Below, piece after piece: positions 37,108-45,781 of a stretch of DNA of 64,000 nt. Below the pieces are notes generated by a model. The model ran no database searches. It was not told the origin of the DNA and was given only the letters and a program-made list of their open reading frames with translations. Position numbers and translations under genes: made by a program. Position 1 is the first letter of the stretch, and each line of letters begins with the position of its first letter. This DNA comes from 67-14 sp020438345 (lineage in GTDB: Bacteria; Actinomycetota; Thermoleophilia; Solirubrobacterales; 70-9): NCBI GenBank assembly GCA_937872475.1, contig CALMSY010000011.1, forward strand, positions 1 to 64,000, written 5' to 3'.

Positions 37108-40100
37108 GTGCCCCTGACCATCATCAAAGGCCCTCCGAACTCCGGCCGCACCGACGAGCTGGAACGGCTCTACCGCCGGCAGATGCATCTGCGTCCGGTA
37201 CTGGTCGTACCGGGGGTCGATGACATTTTCGAATGGGAAAGACGGCTTACCCGAGAGACAGGCGCCATGCTCGGCGGGCAGATCGTGCATTTCCGGGATC
37301 TCTACGGTGAGGTTCTGCGCAGCGCCGACGAACCCCGACCGCAATTGGCTTCTGAACTGTCGCGGCTCAGCCTGATCCGCACAGCGATCGGATCCGAAGC
37401 CAGTGAGCTGGCGAAGCTGCTGCCCGACAAACCCGGACTGGTTCGTGCGGTTCTGGATCTGGTGGACGGATTCCAGGCCGACGGCAGGGATCCAGAGACG
37501 ATTGGCGAGCGTGTAAACACGCCCGCGCTCCGCCACCTCGGAAAGTACGCCCTGGTCTATCGCAGCTACCTCGACGGTTTGAACAAGTTGCATCAGACCG
37601 ATGCTGCCGGACTTGCGAGAGCAGCCTTGAGAGCGGTGACCGCCGGCTGGGGGAATCGGCCAGTGATGTTCGCGGGCTTCGACGAGATGACCGGACAACA
37701 GCTGGAGATGGTGCGCCGACTGGCATTCACTTGCGGGGCGGATGTGACGGTAGCGGTCGCTTTTGAGCTGAACAACCCCGCGATGAAATTGACCGCCCGG
37801 CTGGTCCTGGAGTTGGAGAACCTGGGGCCTGTGAGCGAAATCAAATCAATCGAGACCGAAAGGCCGGAGTCTCTACCTCATGCGCCCGTCCTCTTGAAGA
37901 TGCAGCGCGAGTTCCTTCGCCCCGGCAGCCAGGGAACGATTGACGCCGAAGAGGATCGGGGTGCTTTTCTTACGTTGAGGTCAGCCGGCGCCCGGAATGA
38001 AGCCGAAGCGATCGGTGGAGAAATCGCCCGCCTGTTGGCGGGCGACAGCGAAGCCGAACCGTTGGAGCCAGGTGACATCGCAATCGCAGTTGAAGCTCCC
38101 GCACAGAACGGCACCCTGATCCGGGACGCCTTGCGCGAGTTCGGTATCCCGGTTTCCCTGGAGGCCGAGACGCCAGCCAACGCTACCGTGGTTGGAAAGG
38201 CCATTCTCCAGTTGCTTGCAGCGGCTGGCAAGTCCGGCACCGCTGAAAATCTGATTGCCTTGCTCAGGGCTCCGGGTGGCCCGGATCCGGCCGTCATCGA
38301 CCTGCTCGAGCTCCATTGCAAGGTCAACGAAGTATTGACCTCGGCCGATGCCGTGGCCGCGGCCCAGGCTGCCGGCATCTCGCCTGAAGACGTCACTGAG
38401 ATCCGCTCCCCAGGCCTGGACCGGCTTGTCCAGGGAGAAGATGCCTGTGAGATTGTCCCGGCCGTTGCTCGCAGGATCGCGGCCGCAATACTCGATAGCG
38501 ACCCCGACCCGGTGCCGACCAGCGAAACCCTGATCGAGGTGAGAACTGCGGAAGCGATCGCCGCCGCCTGCGGTGAGATCCAGGGAATCGAAACACCGGA
38601 GAATCGACCACAGTCGATTGCCGACGCGATCGCAATGGGACTGGTCAAAGTCTGGGCCGTCCCCGACCAGGGCACAGTCAGGATCGCCAGTCCCTACAGC
38701 CTCAGAGCCAAGCGCTTCAAACATCTTTTCTACGCCGGCCTGCAGGAGGCGTCGTTCACCGACACCGATCGGGTCGGCCCCTTCCTCTCCAGGGATGATC
38801 TCGACAGCCTCGGCCTGAGTGCCCGCCGCGACCCCGAGGATCAGCAGCGCTATCTCTTCTATTCCTGTCTGACCGTTCCAACCCGTGGACTATGCCTCTC
38901 CTGTCGCATCTCGGATGAGACCGGATCGCCCGAGCATCCCTCGCCGCTGGTCAAGGCTGCCGAAGAGTTATTTGTCGCCGATCAGGACGGGCCGGTTGTG
39001 CGCCGCGGCGGTCGCCTGGGAAGCGACTCGGTTTTCAACCCTGCAGCGGCGCCAACAGAAACGGAACTTGCGCGCAGCCTTCGGGGCCGCCCTGCCGCGG
39101 GAGCCGCAATACCCGGAATCGACCCCGACGTGGCGGCCAGAATCGATCAACGGATCGAAGCCGGCCAGCGGGCCAGGGAAACGAACCGGGGTTTCGGGAA
39201 CCTGACTTCCGATTTCATCCTTGAACGCTGGGCCAACCAGCCCGTCTACGGCGCGACCGACCTCGAAGCGTACTCGCGCTGTGAGTACAGGTGGTTCGTA
39301 GAAAGACAGCTCAACCCGTTGAACTTCGGCCCAGAACCGGATTACTTCGCTTTCGGCAACCTCGTCCATCGTGTGCTGGAAGCATTGTTCGAGGGCGGCA
39401 TCGAGGACCACAAGATGCCTCAAGGCGGGTCGATACCGTCCGGATGGATCGACCTTGTCCCTGAGCTCGTGAAGGAAAAAGCCTCAGAAAGGCAGATCAG
39501 GCTCCATACCAACTCCCTCTCCCATTCCTCCGCCCGATGGATGGCGACCCGACAGATCGAGCTTTTCCTGAAGCGCCAGTCCTTCACGGAGGCATTCTTC
39601 ACCCCCGCGCTGCTGGAAGCGAAGTTCGGCACCCGGGATGCAACTATCGAGGCCGTCCCGATGGGAGGCTGGTCCCTGAAGGGGAAGGTGGACCGGATTG
39701 ACCTGAGTGGCCAGGATGCCCCCCAGGGCACCGCCCGCAAAGCTCTGGTCATCGATTACAAGACTGGCGCGGTCAATTCGGATTACGGCAAGGACAAGGT
39801 CGCCACAAAGCGAAAGCTGCAGATTCAGCTCTACATGAGGGCAATAGCGAATCTGGGTGAGGAGCTGGGCCTTGGGGTGATCACGCCGGTCGCGGGCATC
39901 TACCAGCCAGTCCGGCTTGCCTTCGAGAAGTCACGAGGTGCTTTCGAATGCGAGCACGACGCCGAGGACAAGAGTGGCAACCCGGTCGAAGTTGACCTGT
40001 CTTCACGCGGGATCGTCAGCGGTGACCGGGTCGAAAGCATAGAAGCGTTCATCGAGCAGGGTGTCGAGTTTGCGAACCGTGCGGCAGAGGGGATCTCCGA

Positions 40101-40203
40101 GGGTTGTCTCGAACACGAACCCGGGAGTTGCCCTGACCACCTGGATTCGCCGATAGTGCGGGAACGCGCGATTGGCACAAGCGAAGCGTCAGGCACGTAC
40201 TGA
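37108..40203 (+). CDS. AddB-like helicase/nuclease subunit with altered Walker A and C-terminal PD-(D/E)XK nuclease
   Basis: The 1031-residue protein follows the AddB/RecC-like layout. The N-terminal P-loop reads GPPNSGRT (8-15): Arg replaces the catalytic Lys. A long helicase-like body contains FKHLFYAGLQEASF (motif V/VI region). The C-terminal RecB-type nuclease has GNLVHRVLE, KGKVDRIDL and ALVIDYKTG. Cysteines are found in YSRCEYRW and GCLEHEPGSC, one short of a full Fe-S set. It is coupled to the helicase-nuclease gene that follows (TGATG), and the pair should process double-strand breaks for recombination. The start GTG 37108 follows GAG. Confidence 0.85.
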   Translation: MPLTIIKGPPNSGRTDELERLYRRQMHLRPVLVVPGVDDIFEWERRLTRETGAMLGGQIVHFRDLYGEVLRSADEPRPQLASELSRLSLIRTAIGSEASELAKLLPDKPGLVRAVLDLVDGFQADGRDPETIGERVNTPALRHLGKYALVYRSYLDGLNKLHQTDAAGLARAALRAVTAGWGNRPVMFAGFDEMTGQQLEMVRRLAFTCGADVTVAVAFELNNPAMKLTARLVLELENLGPVSEIKSIETERPESLPHAPVLLKMQREFLRPGSQGTIDAEEDRGAFLTLRSAGARNEAEAIGGEIARLLAGDSEAEPLEPGDIAIAVEAPAQNGTLIRDALREFGIPVSLEAETPANATVVGKAILQLLAAAGKSGTAENLIALLRAPGGPDPAVIDLLELHCKVNEVLTSADAVAAAQAAGISPEDVTEIRSPGLDRLVQGEDACEIVPAVARRIAAAILDSDPDPVPTSETLIEVRTAEAIAAACGEIQGIETPENRPQSIADAIAMGLVKVWAVPDQGTVRIASPYSLRAKRFKHLFYAGLQEASFTDTDRVGPFLSRDDLDSLGLSARRDPEDQQRYLFYSCLTVPTRGLCLSCRISDETGSPEHPSPLVKAAEELFVADQDGPVVRRGGRLGSDSVFNPAAAPTETELARSLRGRPAAGAAIPGIDPDVAARIDQRIEAGQRARETNRGFGNLTSDFILERWANQPVYGATDLEAYSRCEYRWFVERQLNPLNFGPEPDYFAFGNLVHRVLEALFEGGIEDHKMPQGGSIPSGWIDLVPELVKEKASERQIRLHTNSLSHSSARWMATRQIELFLKRQSFTEAFFTPALLEAKFGTRDATIEAVPMGGWSLKGKVDRIDLSGQDAPQGTARKALVIDYKTGAVNSDYGKDKVATKRKLQIQLYMRAIANLGEELGLGVITPVAGIYQPVRLAFEKSRGAFECEHDAEDKSGNPVEVDLSSRGIVSGDRVESIEAFIEQGVEFANRAAEGISEGCLEHEPGSCPDHLDSPIVRERAIGTSEASGTY

Positions 40204-43200
40204 TGGGGGATTTTCCGCCGAATCCCGACCAGGCGAAGGTCATTTCAAGTACCGAAGAGGAGATCCTTGTTCTCGCCGGCGCCGGTACCGGCAAGACCAC
40301 CACGATGGTCGCCCGCTACGGCGAACTGGTGAAAAACCGCGGTCTCGAACCCCGGCAGATCCTCGCCATCACCTACACCGACAAGGCAGCGGGTGAGCTC
40401 AGGGACCGCATTCGGGAGATGCTGGGTAAACAGACAGAGAATCGGAATGCGCCGGAGCAGGACGTGGATCTCAAAGAGTCGCCCGCTGCGGTTTCGATGA
40501 GCAATGTCTGGGTTGGCACCTTCCACGCAGTCTGTATGCGGATACTCAAGGCGTGGCCGGTCGAGGCCGAAATTGATCCCGGCTTCACGATCATCGACGA
40601 AGTCAATTCGGCGACCCTGCGGGCCGCGGCCTTCTCGGAGGCACTTGAAACGCTTCGGAAAGATCCCGACAAGGCCCCGAAGGTGGAGGAAATTGTCGGG
40701 GTGCTGAAAGAGAACTCGCTCCGAGAGGCGATCTTTTTCACATATGACGAACTCCGCTCGCGAGGCTCGAGACAGCCCCGGCTCCCGAAGGATTTCAAGC
40801 GAGTGAAGGAGTATCCATCGTCTCAGGTCAGCAGACTGCTTTATCTCGGGAAGGAAGTCCATCCCACCAAGGACAAATGGCAGAGCCGCCAGGCCAAGAC
40901 TCTCGAAACACTGGTCCGGCTGGAGGCGGAAGGGCGGCTTCCGGGATTCGATGACATTGGCAGCCTTGAGTTCACTTTCGCGCAGGCCGACGGTGCCGCT
41001 GCCGAGCTGGTCGATCTGCTTCCGAAAGTGCAGCGGGATCTGGCCTCATTCGAATTCGCGGATTCATACAGGGAGTTGTTCAGCGACCTGCTGGAGGCCT
41101 TCGACGAGTCGTACTCCCGGAAGAAGGCCTCCCGTTCAACCCTCGACTACGAAGATCTCCAACTGTTCACAGTGGAGCTGCTCGAGAACCGTGAAGAGAT
41201 CCGCCGGTCCTACCTGTCACGTTTCCGCGAGGTCATGGTCGACGAGTTTCAGGACACCAATCCACTCCAGTCGAAACTGGTCAACCTGCTCGTCAACCGC
41301 CCGGACGATCCGTGTTCGGTGCCTGATCAGCCCCGCACCACTCTGGTAACGGTAGGTGACGAGATGCAGTCGATCTACCGCTTCAGGCATGCCGATGTGC
41401 AGCTGATTCGGGATCGGTCCGCAGACTCCCAAGTCACCAACTACGCGTTGGCTCGCAACTTCCGGTCATCTCCCACCGTGATTGAAGCGGTGAACGAAAT
41501 CGGCGGAAAACTTCGCACGCAGGTCCGTCCGGACGAGGAATTTCCGGATCTGATCGCGGCGCAGAAAGCCGACGGGAAACAGGCAGTGTCGCTGCTCTTG
41601 ACTTCCGACAAAGGCTGGAAGCCTCTGGACCTCGGAGAAATGGCCCGACCGGTACCGGATGACCTCGGCAGCAAAGAAATGCACCAAGCTGAGGCCGAGG
41701 CACTCCGGCTTGCCCGCCACTTGCGGGACATGGTCGTGGGCCAGGGCATCCCGCAAAGCGAAATCGCGATTCTCTTCCGGAAGAAGTCGAAAATGGGCCT
41801 TTTCGCCAAGGCTCTTCGCCAGTTCGGCCTGACTCCATACATCGCGAGGAGTTCGGGGTTCTGGACAAGCCGGGAAGCACTCGACATGCGGGCGCTCCTT
41901 GCGGTGATCGCCAACCCGCTTGATGACGAATCGTTGATGACCGTGCTGGCCTCACCATCCTGTGGGCTCCGAGCCGACTCCTTGATATTGCTCGCCGACG
42001 GTCGCCCCGGCAACTGGGTCCCGCTCTGGTATGCAGTTGAATGGGCACTCGGTGGGGAACCGGTCAGGGAAGGCAGGCTCGAATCAATCCGGCATCTGCA
42101 GGAAGACAAGGATCTGGAGCCTGAGCTCACGAAGCTCTCGGGCTTCGCCGGGAAGCTTCAACAGCTCAGGAACCTGGCCGCGACGTTGCCTCTGGACAAT
42201 CTGGTTTTCCGCTCAGCCGAAATGACCGGCTATGACCTGGCCTGCATCGCCGAGGACCCGACCGGAGGCTCCTGGGCCGGAGTCCGCCGGTTCGCGACCC
42301 TGGCCCGGGAATACGAAGAAGCGGAAGGCAGGGATCTACGAGGGTTCCTTGACTGGGCCGCGCTAAGTGCCAAGCTCGACAAGGAATCCGAAACAGCCAC
42401 CTCTGAAGAGAAAAGCGACGTGATCAGGCTGATGACGATCCACGCTGCGAAGGGCCTTGAGTTCGGCGTGGTCTGTGTCCCTGACTGCGGGAGCAAGATC
42501 CCGGACAAGCACAGCCTGATTGTCCGGATCGGCCACGGCGATGCCAACCCGACTGCCTTCAGCCTGACTTCCCCGAGCGGGACCAAGATTCAACTCGACG
42601 GCTGGGAAGGCCTGAAGGAGGCTTCCTCCCTGAGTACCGAGGAAGAAGAACTGCGTCTCTTTCATGTAGCCCTGACCAGGGCCAAACGGGAATTGATCGT
42701 TTCCGGAGTCATGCCGGCGAACCTGAATAGCCAGGCGCGAGGGCGATCGATTCTCACTCGAATATGCCAGGGACTCGAATTCGATGGTGAAGCTCTTGAG
42801 CCGAAGAAGATTCAGAAGCTGGAAGAGCCGGTTGAAATCGATCTGCCCGGAGGCGGGCAGATCCGGGTCATCCCCAACAACCCCAGCCAGGAGCTGGCAA
42901 AGCTGCTCAGCGAGTCTTTCGATGCGGCAGTTTCAGAAGACCTGGCTACCGCTTCCACCCCACCCCTGGTCAGCGGGGAATTCAACACATTCCCGAATGT
43001 GCCGCTCTCTTTCACTGCGATGAACGAATTCGCCGATTGCCCGACCGCCTTTTACGCCAAGCGGATCCTCGGGCTGCCTGAACCGGAGCGGAGTGTCCAG
43101 CCGAGCGAGGATCCGGCCGATGCCAGCACGATCGTGCGCGACGACGCCACAAAATTCGGGTCAGGGGTCCATGACCTGCTCGAGTCCATGGCCCGGAAGC

Positions 43201-43766
43201 GCTGGAAAGTTCCCGATCAAGCGGCAATTCAACGAGCGCTCGATTCCCGTGGGGCTGGCTCGAACGAAAACGTCGAGCGGGCGACCGGGATGATCCACAG
43301 TTTTGTCCAGTCGGATTTCGGAATCCGGCTGGCTGGCTCCAGTCTGGATCTGGAGGTGCCACTGCTGGTCCGCATCGGCCAGGTCACGATCCGGGGTTTC
43401 GCGGATGTCATCGCAGAAGGCACGCCCCCGATGGTGCTTGACTACAAGACGAACCGGCTGGACGCCAGGACTCCCTCGGAGAAGATGGCTGACTACGTGG
43501 ACCAGCGGGATCTCTATGCTCTCGCGCTGGCCGATTCCCGAGGGCTCGATACGGTCGAGACCGCTTTTGTATTCCTGGAGGATTCCTCCAACCCGGTTCT
43601 CGGGACCATGAAGCGGGAAGATCTGGAGAAGGCGCGCGAAAAGCTTCGCGACTCCCTTGCGGAAATCACCGCTGGCCATTACTTCGGTGGTCCCGACGCG
43701 GCCCGGCAGCCTTGTGGAAAGTGCTGGGCCTGCAAGAGGCTTGAAGCCAGGCTGCTCCCCGCCTAA
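40203..43766 (+). CDS. UvrD/RecB-like helicase-nuclease, AddA/AdnB-like
   Basis: The 1187-residue protein is a superfamily 1A helicase with Walker A AGAGTGKT (25-32), ITYTDKAAGEL (motif Ia), VDEFQDTNPLQ (motif II), GDEMQSIYRFRHAD (III) and TIHAAKGLEFGVV (V). A C-terminal RecB nuclease has PPMVLDYKTNRLD and QRDLYALALA. Cysteines at FADCPTAFYAKR and CGKCWACKR near the C-terminus look like a [4Fe-4S] staple, known in AddB and AdnB-type nucleases. It is the active motor of the pair with the preceding gene. ATG 40203 overlaps that gene. It converges with xseB, sharing 4 bases. Confidence 0.9.
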   Translation: MGDFPPNPDQAKVISSTEEEILVLAGAGTGKTTTMVARYGELVKNRGLEPRQILAITYTDKAAGELRDRIREMLGKQTENRNAPEQDVDLKESPAAVSMSNVWVGTFHAVCMRILKAWPVEAEIDPGFTIIDEVNSATLRAAAFSEALETLRKDPDKAPKVEEIVGVLKENSLREAIFFTYDELRSRGSRQPRLPKDFKRVKEYPSSQVSRLLYLGKEVHPTKDKWQSRQAKTLETLVRLEAEGRLPGFDDIGSLEFTFAQADGAAAELVDLLPKVQRDLASFEFADSYRELFSDLLEAFDESYSRKKASRSTLDYEDLQLFTVELLENREEIRRSYLSRFREVMVDEFQDTNPLQSKLVNLLVNRPDDPCSVPDQPRTTLVTVGDEMQSIYRFRHADVQLIRDRSADSQVTNYALARNFRSSPTVIEAVNEIGGKLRTQVRPDEEFPDLIAAQKADGKQAVSLLLTSDKGWKPLDLGEMARPVPDDLGSKEMHQAEAEALRLARHLRDMVVGQGIPQSEIAILFRKKSKMGLFAKALRQFGLTPYIARSSGFWTSREALDMRALLAVIANPLDDESLMTVLASPSCGLRADSLILLADGRPGNWVPLWYAVEWALGGEPVREGRLESIRHLQEDKDLEPELTKLSGFAGKLQQLRNLAATLPLDNLVFRSAEMTGYDLACIAEDPTGGSWAGVRRFATLAREYEEAEGRDLRGFLDWAALSAKLDKESETATSEEKSDVIRLMTIHAAKGLEFGVVCVPDCGSKIPDKHSLIVRIGHGDANPTAFSLTSPSGTKIQLDGWEGLKEASSLSTEEEELRLFHVALTRAKRELIVSGVMPANLNSQARGRSILTRICQGLEFDGEALEPKKIQKLEEPVEIDLPGGGQIRVIPNNPSQELAKLLSESFDAAVSEDLATASTPPLVSGEFNTFPNVPLSFTAMNEFADCPTAFYAKRILGLPEPERSVQPSEDPADASTIVRDDATKFGSGVHDLLESMARKRWKVPDQAAIQRALDSRGAGSNENVERATGMIHSFVQSDFGIRLAGSSLDLEVPLLVRIGQVTIRGFADVIAEGTPPMVLDYKTNRLDARTPSEKMADYVDQRDLYALALADSRGLDTVETAFVFLEDSSNPVLGTMKREDLEKAREKLRDSLAEITAGHYFGGPDAARQPCGKCWACKRLEARLLPA

Positions 43767-44077
43767 AAGGGGACATCCCTTTCAGGTGGGGATGATGGCT
43801 CCGCGGCCGTAGCCGGATCGTCGGTCGTGACCGGATCGGGCGAGGTGGCACCGGTGAGCGAGGCGGCGAGGTCTTCGAGTTTGAGTTCTTTGAGGCCCTG
43901 ATCAACAGCGGCAAGCTCGGTCGCACAGAATTCGATCAGGGCTTTCGCTTCCCCGCAGAGTTCAAGCGTTTCCCGGAGCTGGGTGTCCCCGGAATCGAGC
44001 CGCTGGATGATCTCGTCAAGACGGGCGGTCGCCGCCTCATAGCTGGGGGCTGCTTCCCCGGATATTTCTTCACTCAC
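43763..44077 (-). CDS. xseB: Exodeoxyribonuclease VII small subunit XseB
   Basis: The 104-residue protein has the XseB core YEAATARLDEIIQRLDSGDTQLRETLELCGEAKALIEFC followed in family style, here quoted in two parts only for location: residues about 12-50. It adds a Pro/Asp/Glu-rich tail of about 30 residues. It starts at GTG 44077, overlapping xseA by 8 bases. With XseA it degrades single-stranded DNA bidirectionally. The convergent helicase gene places it in a small DNA-repair neighbourhood. Confidence 0.9.
   Translation of the reverse strand: MSEEISGEAAPSYEAATARLDEIIQRLDSGDTQLRETLELCGEAKALIEFCATELAAVDQGLKELKLEDLAASLTGATSPDPVTTDDPATAAEPSSPPERDVPF
43766..43782. terminator. Hairpin AAAGGG-GACAT-CCCTTT at the helicase/xseB junction
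   Basis: A 6-bp stem with a 5-base loop begins at the last base of the helicase stop codon and lies within the end of xseB. It could terminate the plus-strand transcript. It ends with three T residues on the plus strand. Confidence 0.4.
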
Positions 44078-45614
44078 TGTCTTCCAGTCCTTCCATGCGT
44101 ATCTGCTCGAACTCTCCCTGCTCCCCATTCTGGCGGGGTCGGCGGCGTCTTTCGCCACCGACGACCGCATCCACGGCATCGTCGGCAAAATGGATCCTGA
44201 CTTCACCGGTCCGTCTTGCTGCGGGCGCGTTGACGACCGGTTCTCCCGACCTGCTTTCAACTCGGGCGTAGCCGCGCTCAAGGGTTCGCTGGGGATCATG
44301 AGCACGAAGCGCAACACGCTCCGTATCCAGCTTCCTCTCCCCCGCTTCCAGCCGCCGGGAAACCCTCACGCCAAGCTCCCGTGGACGCGCCGAGTTGCGC
44401 TGCCGATCGAGTTCAACCACCCTCGTCGCCCGGGTCGATGCCGGCAGCAGGCCCTGTTCGAGACGGCCTTCGGTCAAGTTCGATCTGTCCCGGACGCCGC
44501 GCTCCGCCGAAGCCCGGATCTCCCTGGTCTTTTGGTTCAGCCGGACCCTCTCGGCCCGGATTGCCCGGCCGGGACCGGCAGCCCGGGCGGCCAGGGGGTT
44601 GATGCGCTCGCGCACGGCCGACCGGCCCGCGCGAACGATCCGGACGGTCGCGGCAAGGAGCGCGTCTCGGGCCGCTGGCACCTCGACACCCACCACCGCA
44701 TCCGCGGCATGAGTCGGGGTCGAAGCCCGGACCGCGGCCACATCATCAAGCAGGGTGGTATCCCTTTCATGCCCGACCGCGGAGACCACCGGGACCGCCA
44801 GCACCGCCACGGTACGGCACAGATCTTCGTCGCAGAAGGCCCAGAGGTCAGTGAGGCTGCCACCTCCCCGGCAGATCACAATCGCATCCACCTCACCGAA
44901 TGCCGCCATGTCGCCCAGGGCGCGGGTGATCAGCGGTGCGGCCTTGCGGTCCTGGACGGGGGCGAATCCCCAGACGATCTCGCCTTGCCATCCACGCCGC
45001 CGGAGACCGACCAGCAGATCCTGCCGGGCCGCACCGCCCTCGGCCGTGATCACGCCGATTCGCCGGGGCAGCAGTGGGCGGAAAAGCTTCTTCTGGGGAA
45101 GGGTCAGGCCCTCGGCTTCAAACTGTTTGCGAAGCCGGGCCAGACGGGCGATCAGGTCACCTTCGCCGGAAGGGCGGATCTCCTTGGCCCGGAAGCTGAA
45201 TGAAGGTGAGGCGTTCCTGCCACCCTCGTAATAGTCCGGCGAGCCGGTCGCGACTATCCGGGCGCCGACCTTGACCGCTCCTTCGGGCAGGTTCAGAGCG
45301 TCGAATTCCCGCTTCCACATCGTGCCCTGGATGCCGCCCCGTTCATCACGCAACTCGAAATAGATCTGGACCCGGGACTGACTCAGGCTGGTGACTTCCC
45401 CGGTGATGGTCGCTACCGGCAGTTTTCTCAGATCACGCTTTAGCTGCTGCGCGTATTCACCGACCGGGGTCGGAGCTGGTCCGATATCCGCCTGATTCGG
45501 CCCGGCTGGTTCGTGGCGCTCGGGTTCCCCGGCCTCGGTGTCGAAGGGTTCGTAGCTCACGGTTTCAGCATGACAGTGACCGGCGACGGTCTTGTGTGAA
45601 CAATCGTCACTCAT
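44070..45614 (-). CDS. xseA: Exodeoxyribonuclease VII large subunit XseA
   Basis: The 514-residue protein has an N-terminal OB-fold (TITGEVTSLSQSRVQIYFELRD), the catalytic domain with IGVITAEGGAARQDLL, ICRGGGSLTDLWAF and SAVGHERDTTLLD, and a long helical C-terminal region ending in an Arg-rich segment. It is about 45 residues longer at the N-terminus than usual; that extension holds a Cys/His cluster (C5, H7, H13, C14, H15). ATG 45614 has GAAGGG upstream, so the extension appears translated. A later start would remove it. Confidence 0.95.
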   Translation of the reverse strand: MSDDCSHKTVAGHCHAETVSYEPFDTEAGEPERHEPAGPNQADIGPAPTPVGEYAQQLKRDLRKLPVATITGEVTSLSQSRVQIYFELRDERGGIQGTMWKREFDALNLPEGAVKVGARIVATGSPDYYEGGRNASPSFSFRAKEIRPSGEGDLIARLARLRKQFEAEGLTLPQKKLFRPLLPRRIGVITAEGGAARQDLLVGLRRRGWQGEIVWGFAPVQDRKAAPLITRALGDMAAFGEVDAIVICRGGGSLTDLWAFCDEDLCRTVAVLAVPVVSAVGHERDTTLLDDVAAVRASTPTHAADAVVGVEVPAARDALLAATVRIVRAGRSAVRERINPLAARAAGPGRAIRAERVRLNQKTREIRASAERGVRDRSNLTEGRLEQGLLPASTRATRVVELDRQRNSARPRELGVRVSRRLEAGERKLDTERVALRAHDPQRTLERGYARVESRSGEPVVNAPAARRTGEVRIHFADDAVDAVVGGERRRRPRQNGEQGEFEQIRMEGLEDSE

Positions 45615-45633
45615 CGCTGTTTTCCCTTCAGAG

Positions 45634-45647
45634 CAGGAGAAATCCTG
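45634..45647. promoter_or_regulatory. Small perfect hairpin CAGGA-GAAA-TCCTG in the xseA / sulfate-operon gap
   Basis: A 5-bp stem closes a GAAA tetraloop on the plus strand. It falls in the 167-base divergent gap, 20 bases before the xseA start, and would be in the xseA leader if that is transcribed. Function unknown. Confidence 0.25.
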
Positions 45648-45730
45648 ACTTTCCGATCCGATGTTCGACTTTTATGACCATCTGACTCGACATTCTGCCG
45701 AACGCCGTGCTACCTTCCCCGTCTCATTTA

Positions 45731-45758
45731 TTGAGTTTGTAGATAAACAAAGTAACTT
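45731..45758 (+). promoter_or_regulatory. Putative promoter of the sulfate ABC operon with an internal dyad
   Basis: TTGAGT (45731-45736), a 16-base spacer and TAACTT (45753-45758) form a possible sigma-70-like promoter 24 bases before the sbp start. The spacer contains the dyad TTTGT-AGATAA-ACAAA (45736-45751), which is well placed for a regulator. This is the most AT-rich patch in the neighbourhood. Confidence 0.35.
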
Positions 45759-45781
45759 CATCAACAAGGGGGATATCCCGA

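Noticed and set aside
45770..45779. Palindrome GGGATATCCC around the sbp ribosome binding site
   Set aside because: It has no loop to form a hairpin and is short; it overlaps a functional Shine-Dalgarno and is probably incidental.
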